Source: CAVYXF01 sp963772335
GTDB taxonomy: Bacteria > Pseudomonadota > Alphaproteobacteria > Rhizobiales > Rhodomicrobiaceae
Assembly (NCBI GenBank): GCA_963772335.1
Contig: CAVYXF010000001.1
Coordinates: 620,001 to 684,000 of the forward strand
Direction: 5' to 3'
DNA: 64,000 nucleotides
Every line of letters begins with the position of its first letter. Position 1 is the first letter of the stretch. Positions 9,217 to 18,334 of the stretch are shown here, in pieces. The notes beneath the pieces were generated by a model. It worked only from the letters and a program-made list of their open reading frames with translations, did not search any database and had not been told where the DNA came from. A program made the translations under genes and the position numbers.

Positions 9217-9268
9217 TGGGGCGCGGGGGGTCTGAGGTGGACTTAGGAGGCAGCTTGCGGTTCGCGCG

Positions 9269-11119
9269 ATGTCATTGAATACCAGCTATCCCACTGTCAA
9301 TCCGCGGCTTGGCACGAGCTTCGGCATTTTCACGAGCGCCTTTGCGAGCCTCGTCTTGATGCTGATCATCATGGAGCAGCTCGGGCTTGATCGTGATTTG
9401 ATCTCAGAGCTCATCATCGGCTTGCCCGTTCTGTTCTATGCCGGCATCGGGCTGATGGTGCGCACGGCCAATGTCGAAGACTTCTTTATTTCCGGCCAGC
9501 GCGTACCGGCGCTTTATAACGGCTTTGCGCTGTCGGCGAATCTGATCGGCGGCGCCGGTCTCTTGGGCGCGATCGGCACATTCTTCTTCATCGGCTACGA
9601 CGGGATGCCGATTGTGCTCGGCTGGTGCGCCGGCCTCGGGCTGACATCGGTACTGTTCGCCCCCTATCTGCGCAAGACCGGCGCCTATACCCTGCCCGGC
9701 TTTTTCGGTATCCGGTTCACCAGCCGTGTCGTCCGGTTGGTGGCTGCTCTTATCCTGTTCGTCCCTGCCGTGATGCTGCTCGCAGCGGAGCTGCGCGTCG
9801 GGCAGATGCTGGCGAGCATCTTTCTGCCGCTCGATCCCGGGCTTATCCTCCAGGCCGGGCTTGCCGTGGTGATCGCCACCGTGTTCTTCGGCGGCATGCG
9901 CTCCCTCACCTGGACGCAATGCGCGCAGCTCATCGTAGTCGTGCTGGGCATCACCGTGCCGCTGATTGCCATCTCCCTGTTGGTGACGAATTTGCCGCTG
10001 CCGCAGCTCTCCTTCGGTGGGCTGCTCGACGATATGGGGCAGCTAGAGGTGACGCGGGGACTCACCGCTCATGGCACAAGCACCATCAGCGATGCGCTGC
10101 CCAGCGCCGATCCAACCCCCCTCACGCGCCCGTTCACCGACCTGTTCGGCGTCGTGGGGGCTGGGGACTATCTTGCGCTCATCCTGTGTATCACCCTCGG
10201 CAGCGCTGTGCTTCCGAGCCAAATCGCCCGGCTCGCCACAACGCCGACCGTCTCGGCGGTCCGCAAGTCGTTCGGCTGGGCCGCGCTGATCGTCGGCTTC
10301 ATGGCGCTGACCGTGCCTGCCTACGCGACTTTCACCAAGCTGGAGGTGCTGCAGCAGCTCCTCGGCCTGCCGCTTGCCCAGATCCCCGAATGGGGACGGC
10401 TGCTCGAGCAGCTTGGGCTGGTCACGCTGTCGGGCAACCAGCTCGATCCCTCGCTCGGCGCTGCCCGGGTGATGTTCCACCGGGATACGGTTGCGCTCAT
10501 CCTCCCGGTGATCAACAACTTTCCCTTCGTCCTGATCGGCGTCGTCGGTGCGGCAGCGATCGCCGCAGTCCTGGCCGCGGCGGCGGGCCATCTCGTCGCC
10601 ATGGCAAATGTGCTCAGCAACGACATCTACTACCCGCTGCTGAACCGGTCTGCCTCGCCTTCGCGGCGGCTGTTGGTCGCGCGGCTCTCGATGATCGGCT
10701 TCGGCGTGCTGGCGCTGTGGTTCGCCAGCGGCGAGACCCTCGACCCGCTGCGCACCATCATCTGGGCTTTTTCGCTGTGCGCCGGCAGCTTCTTCTCGGT
10801 GCTGGCTCTGTCGATCTGGTGGCGCGGCCTGACCGCCTTCGGTGCGGCGATCGGCATGCTCGCCGGATTCGGTGCGACTGCGGGGTATATCCTGCTGACC
10901 GCAGGCGGCGGCGTTCCGTGGTTGGGCATTGACGGCCTTGCCGCGGGCGTGCTCGGTGTGCCGACGTCACTGCTCGGTGCCCTCACCGGCTCCCTGCTCT
11001 CGCCGCGCCCGGACCAGCAGACGCTCGACCTCCTCGACGAAATGCACATGCCAAGCGGTGAGACCATCCACGCCCGGCTGTTGCGTCTTGCTGCGCGCGG
11101 CAAGGGACCAAAACCGTGA
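9269..11119 (+). CDS. sodium:solute symporter large subunit (acetate permease type, VC_2705 subfamily)
   Basis: This 616-residue integral membrane protein has about 13 hydrophobic segments and an SSSF-family core (FFISGQRVPALYNGFALSANLIGGAG; YTLPGFFGIRF). The insert between residues 240 and 290 is typical of the VC_2705/DUF4212-linked subfamily, which is often annotated as cation acetate symporter. The nearest good ribosome site (AGGAGG at 9245) is about 18 bases upstream of the ATG, which is long, but no closer in-frame start exists. The sensor kinase just upstream carries a related symporter domain, so uptake and sensing probably concern the same carboxylate. Exact substrate is not proven by sequence. 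Confidence 0.88.
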   Translation: MSLNTSYPTVNPRLGTSFGIFTSAFASLVLMLIIMEQLGLDRDLISELIIGLPVLFYAGIGLMVRTANVEDFFISGQRVPALYNGFALSANLIGGAGLLGAIGTFFFIGYDGMPIVLGWCAGLGLTSVLFAPYLRKTGAYTLPGFFGIRFTSRVVRLVAALILFVPAVMLLAAELRVGQMLASIFLPLDPGLILQAGLAVVIATVFFGGMRSLTWTQCAQLIVVVLGITVPLIAISLLVTNLPLPQLSFGGLLDDMGQLEVTRGLTAHGTSTISDALPSADPTPLTRPFTDLFGVVGAGDYLALILCITLGSAVLPSQIARLATTPTVSAVRKSFGWAALIVGFMALTVPAYATFTKLEVLQQLLGLPLAQIPEWGRLLEQLGLVTLSGNQLDPSLGAARVMFHRDTVALILPVINNFPFVLIGVVGAAAIAAVLAAAAGHLVAMANVLSNDIYYPLLNRSASPSRRLLVARLSMIGFGVLALWFASGETLDPLRTIIWAFSLCAGSFFSVLALSIWWRGLTAFGAAIGMLAGFGATAGYILLTAGGGVPWLGIDGLAAGVLGVPTSLLGALTGSLLSPRPDQQTLDLLDEMHMPSGETIHARLLRLAARGKGPKP

Positions 11120-12111
11120 GCGGCGGGGCAAGCGCGAGAGTGAGCGGACCCGACCGCCGCGCACTGCTTCCCGAGATCGAGCCCTATGAGGCGGGCATGT
11201 TAGCCGTCTCGGAACTGCACGACATCTATTACGAGCAATGCGGTAGCCCGCGCGGCAAGCCGGTGCTGATGGTGCATGGCGGACCGGGAGGCGGCTCCAA
11301 CCCTACGATGCGCCGCTATCACGACCCGAGCGTCTATCGCATTGTCCTGTTCGACCAGCGCGGCTGCGGGCGCTCGACACCCCATGCGTGCCTTGAAGAG
11401 AACACCACCTGGGATCTCGTCGCCGATATGGAGCGACTGCGCATCCATCTCGGTATCGAGCGCTGGCAGCTCTGCGGCGGCTCCTGGGGTTCGACCCTGG
11501 CGCTCGCCTACGCCGAGACGCATCCCGATCGCGTCACCGAGCTGATCCTGCGCGGCATCTTCACCCTGCGCCGGGCAGAGCTCGAATGGTTTTACCAGGA
11601 GGGCTGCAGCTGGATCTTTCCTGACGCCTTCGACGCCTATGCGAAGCCGATCCCGCTTGGCGAGCGCAGCGATATGATCACGGCCTATCATCGCCGCCTG
11701 ACCAGCCCCGATCACGCCGTCCAGCTCGAGGCCGCCCGCGCCTGGAGCGTGTGGGAGGGAACAACTCTGTCGCTGCTCGATGACGAGGACCGCGTCAGCC
11801 GGTTCGCGAGCGCCGACTATGCACTCGCCTTTGCGCGTATCGAGTGCCACTACTTCGTCAATAAGGGTTTTTTCGACCACGACGACCAGCTGATCGCCAA
11901 TGCCGGCAAAATCCGGCACATCCCTGGGGTCATCGTGCACGGCCGCTATGATGTGGTCACCCCCTTGCGCAGCGCCTGGGATCTGAAGCAGGCCTGGCCG
12001 GAGGCGGACCTGCGTATCGTGCCCGATGCCGGCCATGCGATGACCGAGCCCGGCATCGTCGATGAGCTCGTTCGCACAGCCGAGCGCTTTGCCACTGGTG
12101 ACAATGGCTAG
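11116..12111 (+). CDS. pip: proline iminopeptidase (prolyl aminopeptidase)
   Basis: This 331-residue cytosolic alpha/beta hydrolase of peptidase family S33 removes N-terminal proline from peptides. The oxyanion motif HGGPGGG is near residue 54, the nucleophile motif GGSWGS has Ser at 123, and the Asp (VIVHGRYDVVTP) and His (PDAGHAMTEP) of the triad are in the expected C-terminal positions. The GTG start at 11116 overlaps the symporter stop, so the two are translationally coupled. A role in recycling proline-rich peptides is plausible but unrelated to acetate. Family and length are typical. Confidence 0.9.
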   Translation: MSGGASARVSGPDRRALLPEIEPYEAGMLAVSELHDIYYEQCGSPRGKPVLMVHGGPGGGSNPTMRRYHDPSVYRIVLFDQRGCGRSTPHACLEENTTWDLVADMERLRIHLGIERWQLCGGSWGSTLALAYAETHPDRVTELILRGIFTLRRAELEWFYQEGCSWIFPDAFDAYAKPIPLGERSDMITAYHRRLTSPDHAVQLEAARAWSVWEGTTLSLLDDEDRVSRFASADYALAFARIECHYFVNKGFFDHDDQLIANAGKIRHIPGVIVHGRYDVVTPLRSAWDLKQAWPEADLRIVPDAGHAMTEPGIVDELVRTAERFATGDNG

Positions 12112-12115
12112 CTCG

Positions 12116-12886
12116 TCATTGCACGCCGTAAACCGCCGGATCGACGATCACTAGATCCTGGGCCTGCGCGGCCAGCAAGCGCTCGCCGAGTTCACCGCTG
12201 GTGGTTAGAATCGCCTCCGTCGAGGATAGGAGGGCGGCGCAGACCTGTGGAGCGGGCGAAGATCTCGCTTTATCGGGCAGCAAAACCTCCCAGGATTTCA
12301 CGTCATAGCCGCGCTTTGGCGCATCCGCGCCGAGCGCTTCCCAATCTGCATCGGTGGCGCTGCGCGCCGCGACGGGCTTGTCACGGCCATCTGCGAGCGC
12401 GTTGAAAATCGCGGCAAGCCGCACCGCCGAAAGGCGCTTGATCTCCTTGATGGGCGAGGGTCTTGCCTCGACTTCGGTGACCATCACCACGCAGAGCTGA
12501 GGCTGCTCCCGCGAAGCGGCCTGGATCAACTCGCGGTGCGCCTCTAGCACGGGTTTCAGGCTTGAGGCCGGCGCGCTCTGGATGCGGTCGGCCTCGCAAC
12601 TCTGAATCGCGACCAACATATGAGCAATTTCGGCGTAAACTAACGCCGGGTCTAATGGTTTGCCGGCCCGCTGCTCGGCAATGAATTTATCGGCGAAGCG
12701 GTTCAGATCGTCGGGAAAGCGCGCTTGCAGAATGTCGATGAAATTTGGCGCTCCGACGGCCTTGGCATTCTCCGCAAAGCCACGGCGCATTCCATCGATC
12801 CACTGGCGCCGGGTATCGGCATCGTCTGCCAGCGCCGCCGCACCGGTCAGCGCCGTTAAAAACAACACAAGAACGATAAATCGCAT
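12116..12886 (-). CDS. hypothetical exported protein
   Basis: This 256-residue protein begins with a Sec signal peptide (MRFIVLVLFLTALTGAAALA, cleavage predicted after ALA). The mature part is mostly helical in appearance, with two or three cysteines (QSCEADR, QLCVVM, QVCAAL) that could form disulfides in the periplasm. I recognise no domain. It is convergent with pip, four bases apart, and separated from DUF2076 by 115 bases. Nothing in its context suggests a pathway. Confidence 0.7.
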   Translation of the reverse strand: MRFIVLVLFLTALTGAAALADDADTRRQWIDGMRRGFAENAKAVGAPNFIDILQARFPDDLNRFADKFIAEQRAGKPLDPALVYAEIAHMLVAIQSCEADRIQSAPASSLKPVLEAHRELIQAASREQPQLCVVMVTEVEARPSPIKEIKRLSAVRLAAIFNALADGRDKPVAARSATDADWEALGADAPKRGYDVKSWEVLLPDKARSSPAPQVCAALLSSTEAILTTSGELGERLLAAQAQDLVIVDPAVYGVQ

Positions 12887-13001
12887 AACACCCTAGCTCC
12901 CCTCTCGGCGGCCTATCTTGGCTTAGAAATGTGATCGCATTTGATCATAATTTGCCGATGGGGAGCGGCGCCGCTCGCGACGAGCACCGTAGGATCAGAC
13001 C

Positions 13002-13703
13002 CTAAATATCGTAACTGTCATCGAAATCGCCGCCCAGGAAGCTGTCATTGTCGTTGTATTGCGTCTCTTCGACATCGGCGAACGGATCATTGTCCTGATT
13101 TTGATCGGGGGTATTGTTTGTATCGGCGGGAGTGGAATCGGTTGTGCTGGCGGCGGCATCCTTGCCGGCCTCACCTGCGTGCGCCGTACCCGTCTTCTCG
13201 CCGCCAAGAAGCCCACCGATCATGTTGCCCAGCACCACACCGCCCGCGACGCCGACGGCAGTCTGCATCGCCCCCGCGAGGAAGCCGCCGCCACCTCCCT
13301 GGCCGTAACGGGCAACCGGAGACTCCATCGGCGCTGTGCCGCCCTGCGGATAGCTGAAGCCCCCTCCGGCGCGCGGCACCGAGCCGGAAGCCGGTACGGA
13401 CGTTCCGCGGCTGGGAGCACCACCACCGCCGAACAGCCCGCCAAGGAAGCTGCCGCCGCCACTCTGCTGGGCCGGGCGATCCTTAAGTTCGCGCTCCAGC
13501 TCTTCGATCCGCTGCTGGGCAGCTTTCAGGGCTTCATCCTGCACGATCATCGTCTGTGCCATGTAATAGGGTGCGGCCGGCTGATGGCTGATCTGCTCAC
13601 GAATATAGCGCTCCGCATCGGCGTCACGTGGCCCGCTCTGACGCTCGGCGCCAGCTAAGCGATCGAAAAGCGCATCGATATATTGCTGCTCTGTCTGGTC
13701 CAT
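13002..13703 (-). CDS. DUF2076 domain-containing protein
   Basis: This 233-residue protein has the DUF2076 N-terminus (MDQTEQQYIDALFDRLAGAE and PAAPYYMAQTMIVQDEAL) and a short coiled coil (residues 55-75). A Gly-rich central region includes the hydrophobic stretch AGAMQTAVGVAGGVVLGNMI. The acidic, Asp/Asn-rich tail ends in DDSYDI. I chose the ATG at 13703 because AGGAGAG precedes it and the family begins there. The function of the family is unknown; it is widespread in proteobacteria and may be membrane-associated. It is monocistronic and divergent from the CoA-binding protein. Confidence 0.85.
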   Translation of the reverse strand: MDQTEQQYIDALFDRLAGAERQSGPRDADAERYIREQISHQPAAPYYMAQTMIVQDEALKAAQQRIEELERELKDRPAQQSGGGSFLGGLFGGGGAPSRGTSVPASGSVPRAGGGFSYPQGGTAPMESPVARYGQGGGGGFLAGAMQTAVGVAGGVVLGNMIGGLLGGEKTGTAHAGEAGKDAAASTTDSTPADTNNTPDQNQDNDPFADVEETQYNDNDSFLGGDFDDSYDI

Positions 13704-13829
13704 TTCGCTCTCCTGGCGATCATCGGCATTGCCATATATGGGATGAGCGGACTTGAAGCCTACCCCATCCAAATTCATCTATTGGAAACGTGCGCTGCGG
13801 GGGGTTTAATCCGCCGGAAGAGCGGCGAA

Positions 13830-14381
13830 ATGAGGCCGCGGACGATGACAAATGGGCATGGCATGGACCACGAGCGCTATTCGGACGATTATATCCGGGG
13901 CATTTTGAACATCCACAAAGTGTTCGCGATGGTCGGCGCCAGCCCGAACCAGGTTCGTCCGAGCTTCTTCGCCATGAAGTACCTGCGGGGCAAAGGCTAT
14001 AAGGTGATCCCCGTCAATCCCGGTCATGCCGGCAAGGAGATTCTCGGCCAGAAGGTCTATGCCTCTTTGCGCGACATCCCCGAACCGGTTGAAGTGGTCG
14101 ACATCTTCCGCAATTCGGCCGCAGCCCTCGAAATCACCAAGGATGCCATTGCCATTGGCGCAAAAGTGGTGTGGATGCAGCTTGGCGTGCGCAATGACGA
14201 AGCGGCGCGACTCGCCGAAGAGGCCGGTCTCGAAGTGGTAATGAACCGCTGCCCGAAGATTGAATTTGGCCGGCTTTCTGGCGAGATCGCCTGGGCCGGG
14301 GTCCATACCCGTACCCTTTCCAGTCGAAAACCGGTGATGGGCACGCGCGGGGTGCAAAATCTCACGCTGGGCAAGCGCTGA
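13830..14381 (+). CDS. CoA-binding domain protein (YccU-like)
   Basis: This is a 183-residue cytosolic protein of the YccU/CoA_binding_2 family with a Rossmann-like nucleotide fold. The dinucleotide motif FAMVGASPNQVRPSFFAMKY sits near residue 30, followed by VIPVNPGHAG, VDIFRNSAAA, VVWMQLGV and a conserved Cys in MNRCPKIEF. The ATG at 13830 is preceded by GGAAG; a second ATG 15 bases downstream is also possible. Family members bind CoA in structures, but the cellular role is not established. The gene is separated from the following TetR regulator by 82 bases and may not share its transcript. Confidence 0.85.
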   Translation: MRPRTMTNGHGMDHERYSDDYIRGILNIHKVFAMVGASPNQVRPSFFAMKYLRGKGYKVIPVNPGHAGKEILGQKVYASLRDIPEPVEVVDIFRNSAAALEITKDAIAIGAKVVWMQLGVRNDEAARLAEEAGLEVVMNRCPKIEFGRLSGEIAWAGVHTRTLSSRKPVMGTRGVQNLTLGKR

Positions 14382-14437
14382 GGACAGCTGCCTAGCGCCA
14401 TTCCTGCAGGCTCACGGTCTTGTGCATCGATTAAAAC

Positions 14438-14447
14438 CGACCGGTCG
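14438..14447. promoter_or_regulatory. candidate operator of the downstream TetR regulator
   Basis: The perfect 10-base palindrome cgaccggtcg lies 16 bases before the ATG of the TetR gene and within flanking bases that extend the symmetry weakly (accgaccggtcgtg). TetR repressors commonly bind such dyads over their own promoter. The assignment is by position and symmetry only. Confidence 0.5.
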
Positions 14448-14463
14448 TGCTATTTTCCTTGGC

Positions 14464-15063
14464 ATGGCCAAGGGCGAACGCACGCGGAAGGAAATCATCG
14501 ACCACGCATTTGTGCTGGCGGGCGAAGTCGGGCTTGAAAGCGTCACGCTCAGCGTGCTTGCCGGCCAGGCCGGACTCTCAAAAAGTGGTCTCTTTGCCCA
14601 TTTCAAATCCAAGGAAGCCCTTCAGCTCGGCGTCATCGAGGAGGCAGTCGAGCGGTTCGCGGCGGTGGTGCTGCGCCCGGCGCTAGCAGAGCCACGCGGC
14701 GAGCCGCGCGTGCGCGCACTCTTCGAGCGCTATCTGGTCTGGAAGGCGTCCGGCACCTGCATCTTCCTGTCCCTCAGCCATGAATATGACGACCGTCCCG
14801 GCCTGATCCGCGACCGGCTGGTCAAGGCACTGCGCGATTGGCACGAGACTATCCGCCGTGTCGCGCAGACCGCGGTTGAGGAGGGCGATTTCCGCGCCGA
14901 TCTCGACACGGAGCTGTTCGCCTTCGAAGCCCAGGGCATCATCATGGCCCATCTTCACGCGGCAAGACTGCTCGAGCTTCCCAGAGCCGAGCTGATCCAT
15001 ATCGCCGCCTTTGAAGCGCTGCTCGATCGCAGCCGTGCCAAACCTAAAGTCGCAACGAGGTAG
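14464..15063 (+). CDS. TetR/AcrR-family transcriptional regulator
   Basis: This 199-residue repressor-type regulator has an N-terminal TetR helix-turn-helix (residues 5-50: RKEIIDHAFVLAGEVGLESV through LSKSGLFAHFKSKEAL) and an all-helical ligand-binding domain. The ATG at 14464 gives the standard family start, and a palindrome just upstream is a likely autoregulatory site. The following alpha/beta hydrolase starts 8 bases after its stop, so the regulator and hydrolase probably form an operon, with the hydrolase as its likely target. The inducer is unknown. Confidence 0.88.
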   Translation: MAKGERTRKEIIDHAFVLAGEVGLESVTLSVLAGQAGLSKSGLFAHFKSKEALQLGVIEEAVERFAAVVLRPALAEPRGEPRVRALFERYLVWKASGTCIFLSLSHEYDDRPGLIRDRLVKALRDWHETIRRVAQTAVEEGDFRADLDTELFAFEAQGIIMAHLHAARLLELPRAELIHIAAFEALLDRSRAKPKVATR

Positions 15064-15070
15064 GTAGCCC

Positions 15071-15954
15071 ATGGACGCCCGGGTGATCGAGAAGGCCAGT
15101 ACGTCGCAAATAAAAAGCACGAACGATCGTGCTGTATTGCGGATCCCGCCGATCATCCGCCTCATGTTTCAGCTCGGATGGCGGATCTCGCCCCGGCTCG
15201 GCGCAGAGATCGCGCGCCAGCTCTTTTTTCACCCCGTCAGGGCGCCATATCGGGACGAGCAGCGGGCAAAGCTCGCGCTCTCCCGACGGGCTTTGCTGCC
15301 GATACGACATGGACATGTCTATGCTATTGTTGGGGCGAGGGGCCGCTGATTCTGCTCGTCCACGGCTGGGGTGGCCATGCCGGCCAGATGACGGAATTCG
15401 TGATGCCGCTCACCCAGGCCGGCTATCGGATCGTAGCCATCGATGCGCCGGCCCATGGCCGCTCGCCGGGGCGGCTGTCCTCCATCGTCCATTTCACCGA
15501 TGCGCTCGAAGCCACAGCAGGCCTATTCGGGCCGGTCCATGCCATCATCGCGCATTCGCTCGGCGCGGCCGCCGTGTCCCATGCGATGATGAAAGGCTTC
15601 TCCGTCAAACGGGCGGTGTTCGTCGCCCCGCAAGCAAGGTTCACCGGCTATTGGCATCTTTTCCGCCGGAGCCTCGGCATGTCTGAAGACGCCTGGCAGC
15701 TCTTGCGCGCACGCTCCGAGCGCTGGCTGAAAATACGCTACGATCAGCTTCACCCGATCGATAGCGCACCGCGCATAAAGACGCCGCTCCTCGTTCTCCA
15801 TGGCGAAGCCGACCGTCTGGTCCCGTTCTCCGAGGGCGAGATGCTGGCGAGGAGCTGGCCTGGCGCGCAGTTTCGTGCGCTTGGCGGCGGCCATATGGGT
15901 GTCCTACGCGACTGGCAAACGGTGATCGCGGCTACGGCCTTCGTTGCCAGCTAA
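15071..15954 (+). pseudogene. alpha/beta hydrolase with a single-base frameshift
   Basis: Two overlapping frames together make one typical hydrolase of about 294 residues. The first frame (15071 to about 15324) gives the family N-terminus (PPIIRLMFQLGWRISPRLGA, ARQLFFHPVRAP, LLPIRHGHVYA). The second (from about 15325) continues CWGEGPLILLVHGWGGHAGQ, with the nucleophile motif AHSLGAAA, the Asp in LVLHGEADRLVPF and the His in GGGHMGVL. One base is missing between 15323 and 15325; adding it makes the length a multiple of three. An ATG at 15178 could open the second frame but would replace the family N-terminus with unrelated residues. Either a sequencing deletion or a fresh mutation is possible. 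It follows the TetR gene directly. Confidence 0.8.
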
Positions 15955-16024
15955 GCAAAATTCCTTGTCAGGCGGGGCAGAACTTGGTCTTTTGCCGCCA
16001 AATAACGCAACAAGGAACCGACCC

Positions 16025-17314
16025 ATGACCGACGAGCGCGAACCGGGCTTTGCTACCCTTGCGATCCATGCCGGAGCCCAGCCCGATCCGGCGACCGGCG
16101 CGCGCATTACGCCGATCTATCAGACCACCTCCTATGTGTTCGACGATGTCGATCACGCGGCGGCGCTGTTCAATCTGGAGACCTTCGGCAACATCTATTC
16201 GCGCATCATGAACCCGACCCAGGCGGTGCTGGAGGGGCGGGTTGCGGCGCTCGAGGGCGGCACCGCGGCGCTGGCTGCGGCTTCGGGGCATGGAGCGCAG
16301 CTCCTCATCTTTCACACCCTGCTCGAGCCGGGCGACGAGTTCATCTCCGGCCGCCAGCTCTATGGCGGCTCGATCAACCAGTTCAATCACGCTTTCAAGA
16401 AGTTCGGCTGGAACGTGGTCTGGGCCGACAGCGAGGACCCCTCCAGTTTCGAGCGTGCGCTCTCGCCCAAGACCAAGGCGATCTTCATCGAGTCGATCGC
16501 CAATCCCGGTGGTATTGTCGTCGACATCCCCGCGATTTCGGCGGTGGCGAAGAAAGCCGGCGTGCCGCTGATCGTCGATAACACGCTGGCGACGCCCTAT
16601 CTGTGCCAGCCCAAGCAGTTCGGCGCCGACATCATTGTGCATTCGCTGACCAAGTTCCTCGGTGGCCACGGCAATTCGGTCGGCGGCATCCTCGTCGACT
16701 GTGGCACCTTCGACTGGATCGCCTCCGGCAAATATCCCTCTCTCTCCGCGCCCAACCCCAGCTATCACGGCATGGTGTTCGCCGAGACTTTCGGCAATTT
16801 CGCCTTCGCCATCACCGCGCGGGTGCTGGCCCTGCGCGACCTCGGCCCGGCGATCTCGCCGATGAATTCCTTCCTGATCCTCACCGGCATCGAAACGCTT
16901 CCCCTTCGCATGGCGCGCCATAACGAGAACACCAAAGCGGTCGCCGAATGGCTGCAGGGACGGCCCGAAGTCGCCTGGGTCAACTACGCCGGCCTGCCGG
17001 ATAGCAAATACGCCGAGCTCATGCGCAAGATCTGCCCGAAAGGCGCAGGCGCGGTGTTCACATTCGGCCTGAAGGGCGGCTATGATGCCGGCATTAAGTT
17101 GGTGTCGAATGTGAAATTGTTCTCGCATCTCGCCAATATTGGCGATACGCGCTCGCTCATCATTCACCCCGCCTCCACCACCCATCGCCAGCTCACCGCC
17201 GAGCAGCGCACGGCGGCGGGCGCCGGCGACGATGTCGTGCGCCTCTCGATCGGCCTTGAAGACAAAGCCGATATCATCGACGATCTAGAGCAGGCGCTAG
17301 CCGCCCTAGGCTAG
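16025..17314 (+). CDS. metY: O-acetylhomoserine aminocarboxypropyltransferase (O-acetylhomoserine sulfhydrylase)
   Basis: This 429-residue PLP enzyme makes homocysteine (or methionine) from O-acetylhomoserine and sulfide (or methanethiol) in methionine synthesis. The Cys/Met metabolism PLP fold is clear: YQTTSYVF and YSRIMNPTQAVLE near the N-terminus, the cofactor Asp in LIVDNTLATPYL, and the Schiff-base Lys at residue 210 in HSLTKFLGGHGN. The long active-site insert and the end SIGLEDKADIIDDLEQAL distinguish MetY from MetZ/MetB. I chose the ATG at 16025 because AAGGAA precedes it. It stands alone between the hydrolase and an aldo/keto reductase. No SAM riboswitch is apparent in the 70 bases upstream. 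Confidence 0.92.
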   Translation: MTDEREPGFATLAIHAGAQPDPATGARITPIYQTTSYVFDDVDHAAALFNLETFGNIYSRIMNPTQAVLEGRVAALEGGTAALAAASGHGAQLLIFHTLLEPGDEFISGRQLYGGSINQFNHAFKKFGWNVVWADSEDPSSFERALSPKTKAIFIESIANPGGIVVDIPAISAVAKKAGVPLIVDNTLATPYLCQPKQFGADIIVHSLTKFLGGHGNSVGGILVDCGTFDWIASGKYPSLSAPNPSYHGMVFAETFGNFAFAITARVLALRDLGPAISPMNSFLILTGIETLPLRMARHNENTKAVAEWLQGRPEVAWVNYAGLPDSKYAELMRKICPKGAGAVFTFGLKGGYDAGIKLVSNVKLFSHLANIGDTRSLIIHPASTTHRQLTAEQRTAAGAGDDVVRLSIGLEDKADIIDDLEQALAALG

Positions 17315-17370
17315 CATTTGTCGAAGCAGCTTCACCCGAGCAAGGCTTTCGCATTTAGGGAACATCGCAC

Positions 17371-18216
17371 ATGCAATATCGCCCCTTCGGGCCCACAGGC
17401 GAGCAGGTTTCCGTGATCGGCATGGGGACCTGGTATATTGACAGGGGCGATCGGAAACAGGCCATCGCGGCGCTGCAGGCCGGTCTCGACCAGGGCATCA
17501 ATCACATCGACACCGCGGAGCTGTATGGCGATGCCGAGCTGGTCGTGGCGGAGGCGATCAAGGGCGGGCGCGATGCATGCTTCCTGGTTTCCAAGGTGCT
17601 GCCGAGCAATGCCTCGCGCAAGGGCACGCGGGTTGCCTGCGAGCGCTCCTTGAAGCGCCTCGGCACCGACTATCTGGACTGCTATCTCCTGCACTGGCGC
17701 GGCTCTTATCCTCTCGCCGACACGGTCGCAACGTTCATCGAGCTCGAAAGCGAAGGCAAGATCCGCTCCTGGGGCGTGAGCAATTTCGACGAGGACGATC
17801 TGGCCGAGCTGAAACAAGCCGCCGACGCAGCAGGCGGCCGGAATGCCTGCAATCAGGTGCTCTACCATTTGCAGGAGCGCGCTATCGAACATGCCGTGCT
17901 GCCGGCCTGCAAAGCGCAAGGGGCGGCCCTTGTCGCCTATAGCCCGTTCGGCCATGACGATTTTCCGCGCCCCGGCAGCGCAGCCGGGAAGGTGCTTGCG
18001 GCAATTGCCGAGGCGCATGGGGCAACACCCTATCAGGTGGCGCTCGCCTTTCTGACCCGCGATCCGGCGGTGTTCGCCATCCCGAAAGCCTCCGATCCGC
18101 GACATGCGGCGGAGAATGCCGCGGCCGGCGATCTGCAGCTGAGCTCGCAAGAGATTGCGGAAATCGATCGTGCTTTGCCGAAAGGATCGAAGCCGCGCTC
18201 GCTCCCGATGATTTGA
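17371..18216 (+). CDS. aldo/keto reductase
   Basis: This 281-residue NADPH-dependent reductase of the AKR superfamily has a TIM-barrel fold. The catalytic tetrad is visible: Asp in NHIDTAELYG, Tyr in the same segment, Lys in FLVSKVLP and His in YLLHWRG. The coenzyme region is near IPKASDPRHAAENAAA at the C-terminus. The substrate is unknown; related AKR5-like proteins reduce diketo-acids or methylglyoxal. It starts 56 bases after metY and might be co-transcribed, but no functional link is evident. Confidence 0.9.
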   Translation: MQYRPFGPTGEQVSVIGMGTWYIDRGDRKQAIAALQAGLDQGINHIDTAELYGDAELVVAEAIKGGRDACFLVSKVLPSNASRKGTRVACERSLKRLGTDYLDCYLLHWRGSYPLADTVATFIELESEGKIRSWGVSNFDEDDLAELKQAADAAGGRNACNQVLYHLQERAIEHAVLPACKAQGAALVAYSPFGHDDFPRPGSAAGKVLAAIAEAHGATPYQVALAFLTRDPAVFAIPKASDPRHAAENAAAGDLQLSSQEIAEIDRALPKGSKPRSLPMI

Positions 18217-18334
18217 TCCGCCTGATCAGGACGCTTGCAGCATTCAGCCCCCGTTGGCTGTTCATGAACCCGTCATCTTCCCCAGGTTCGTCTTAGGGGG
18301 AAGTACGGGGTGGTACCACCGAAAGGAGGTGCTC

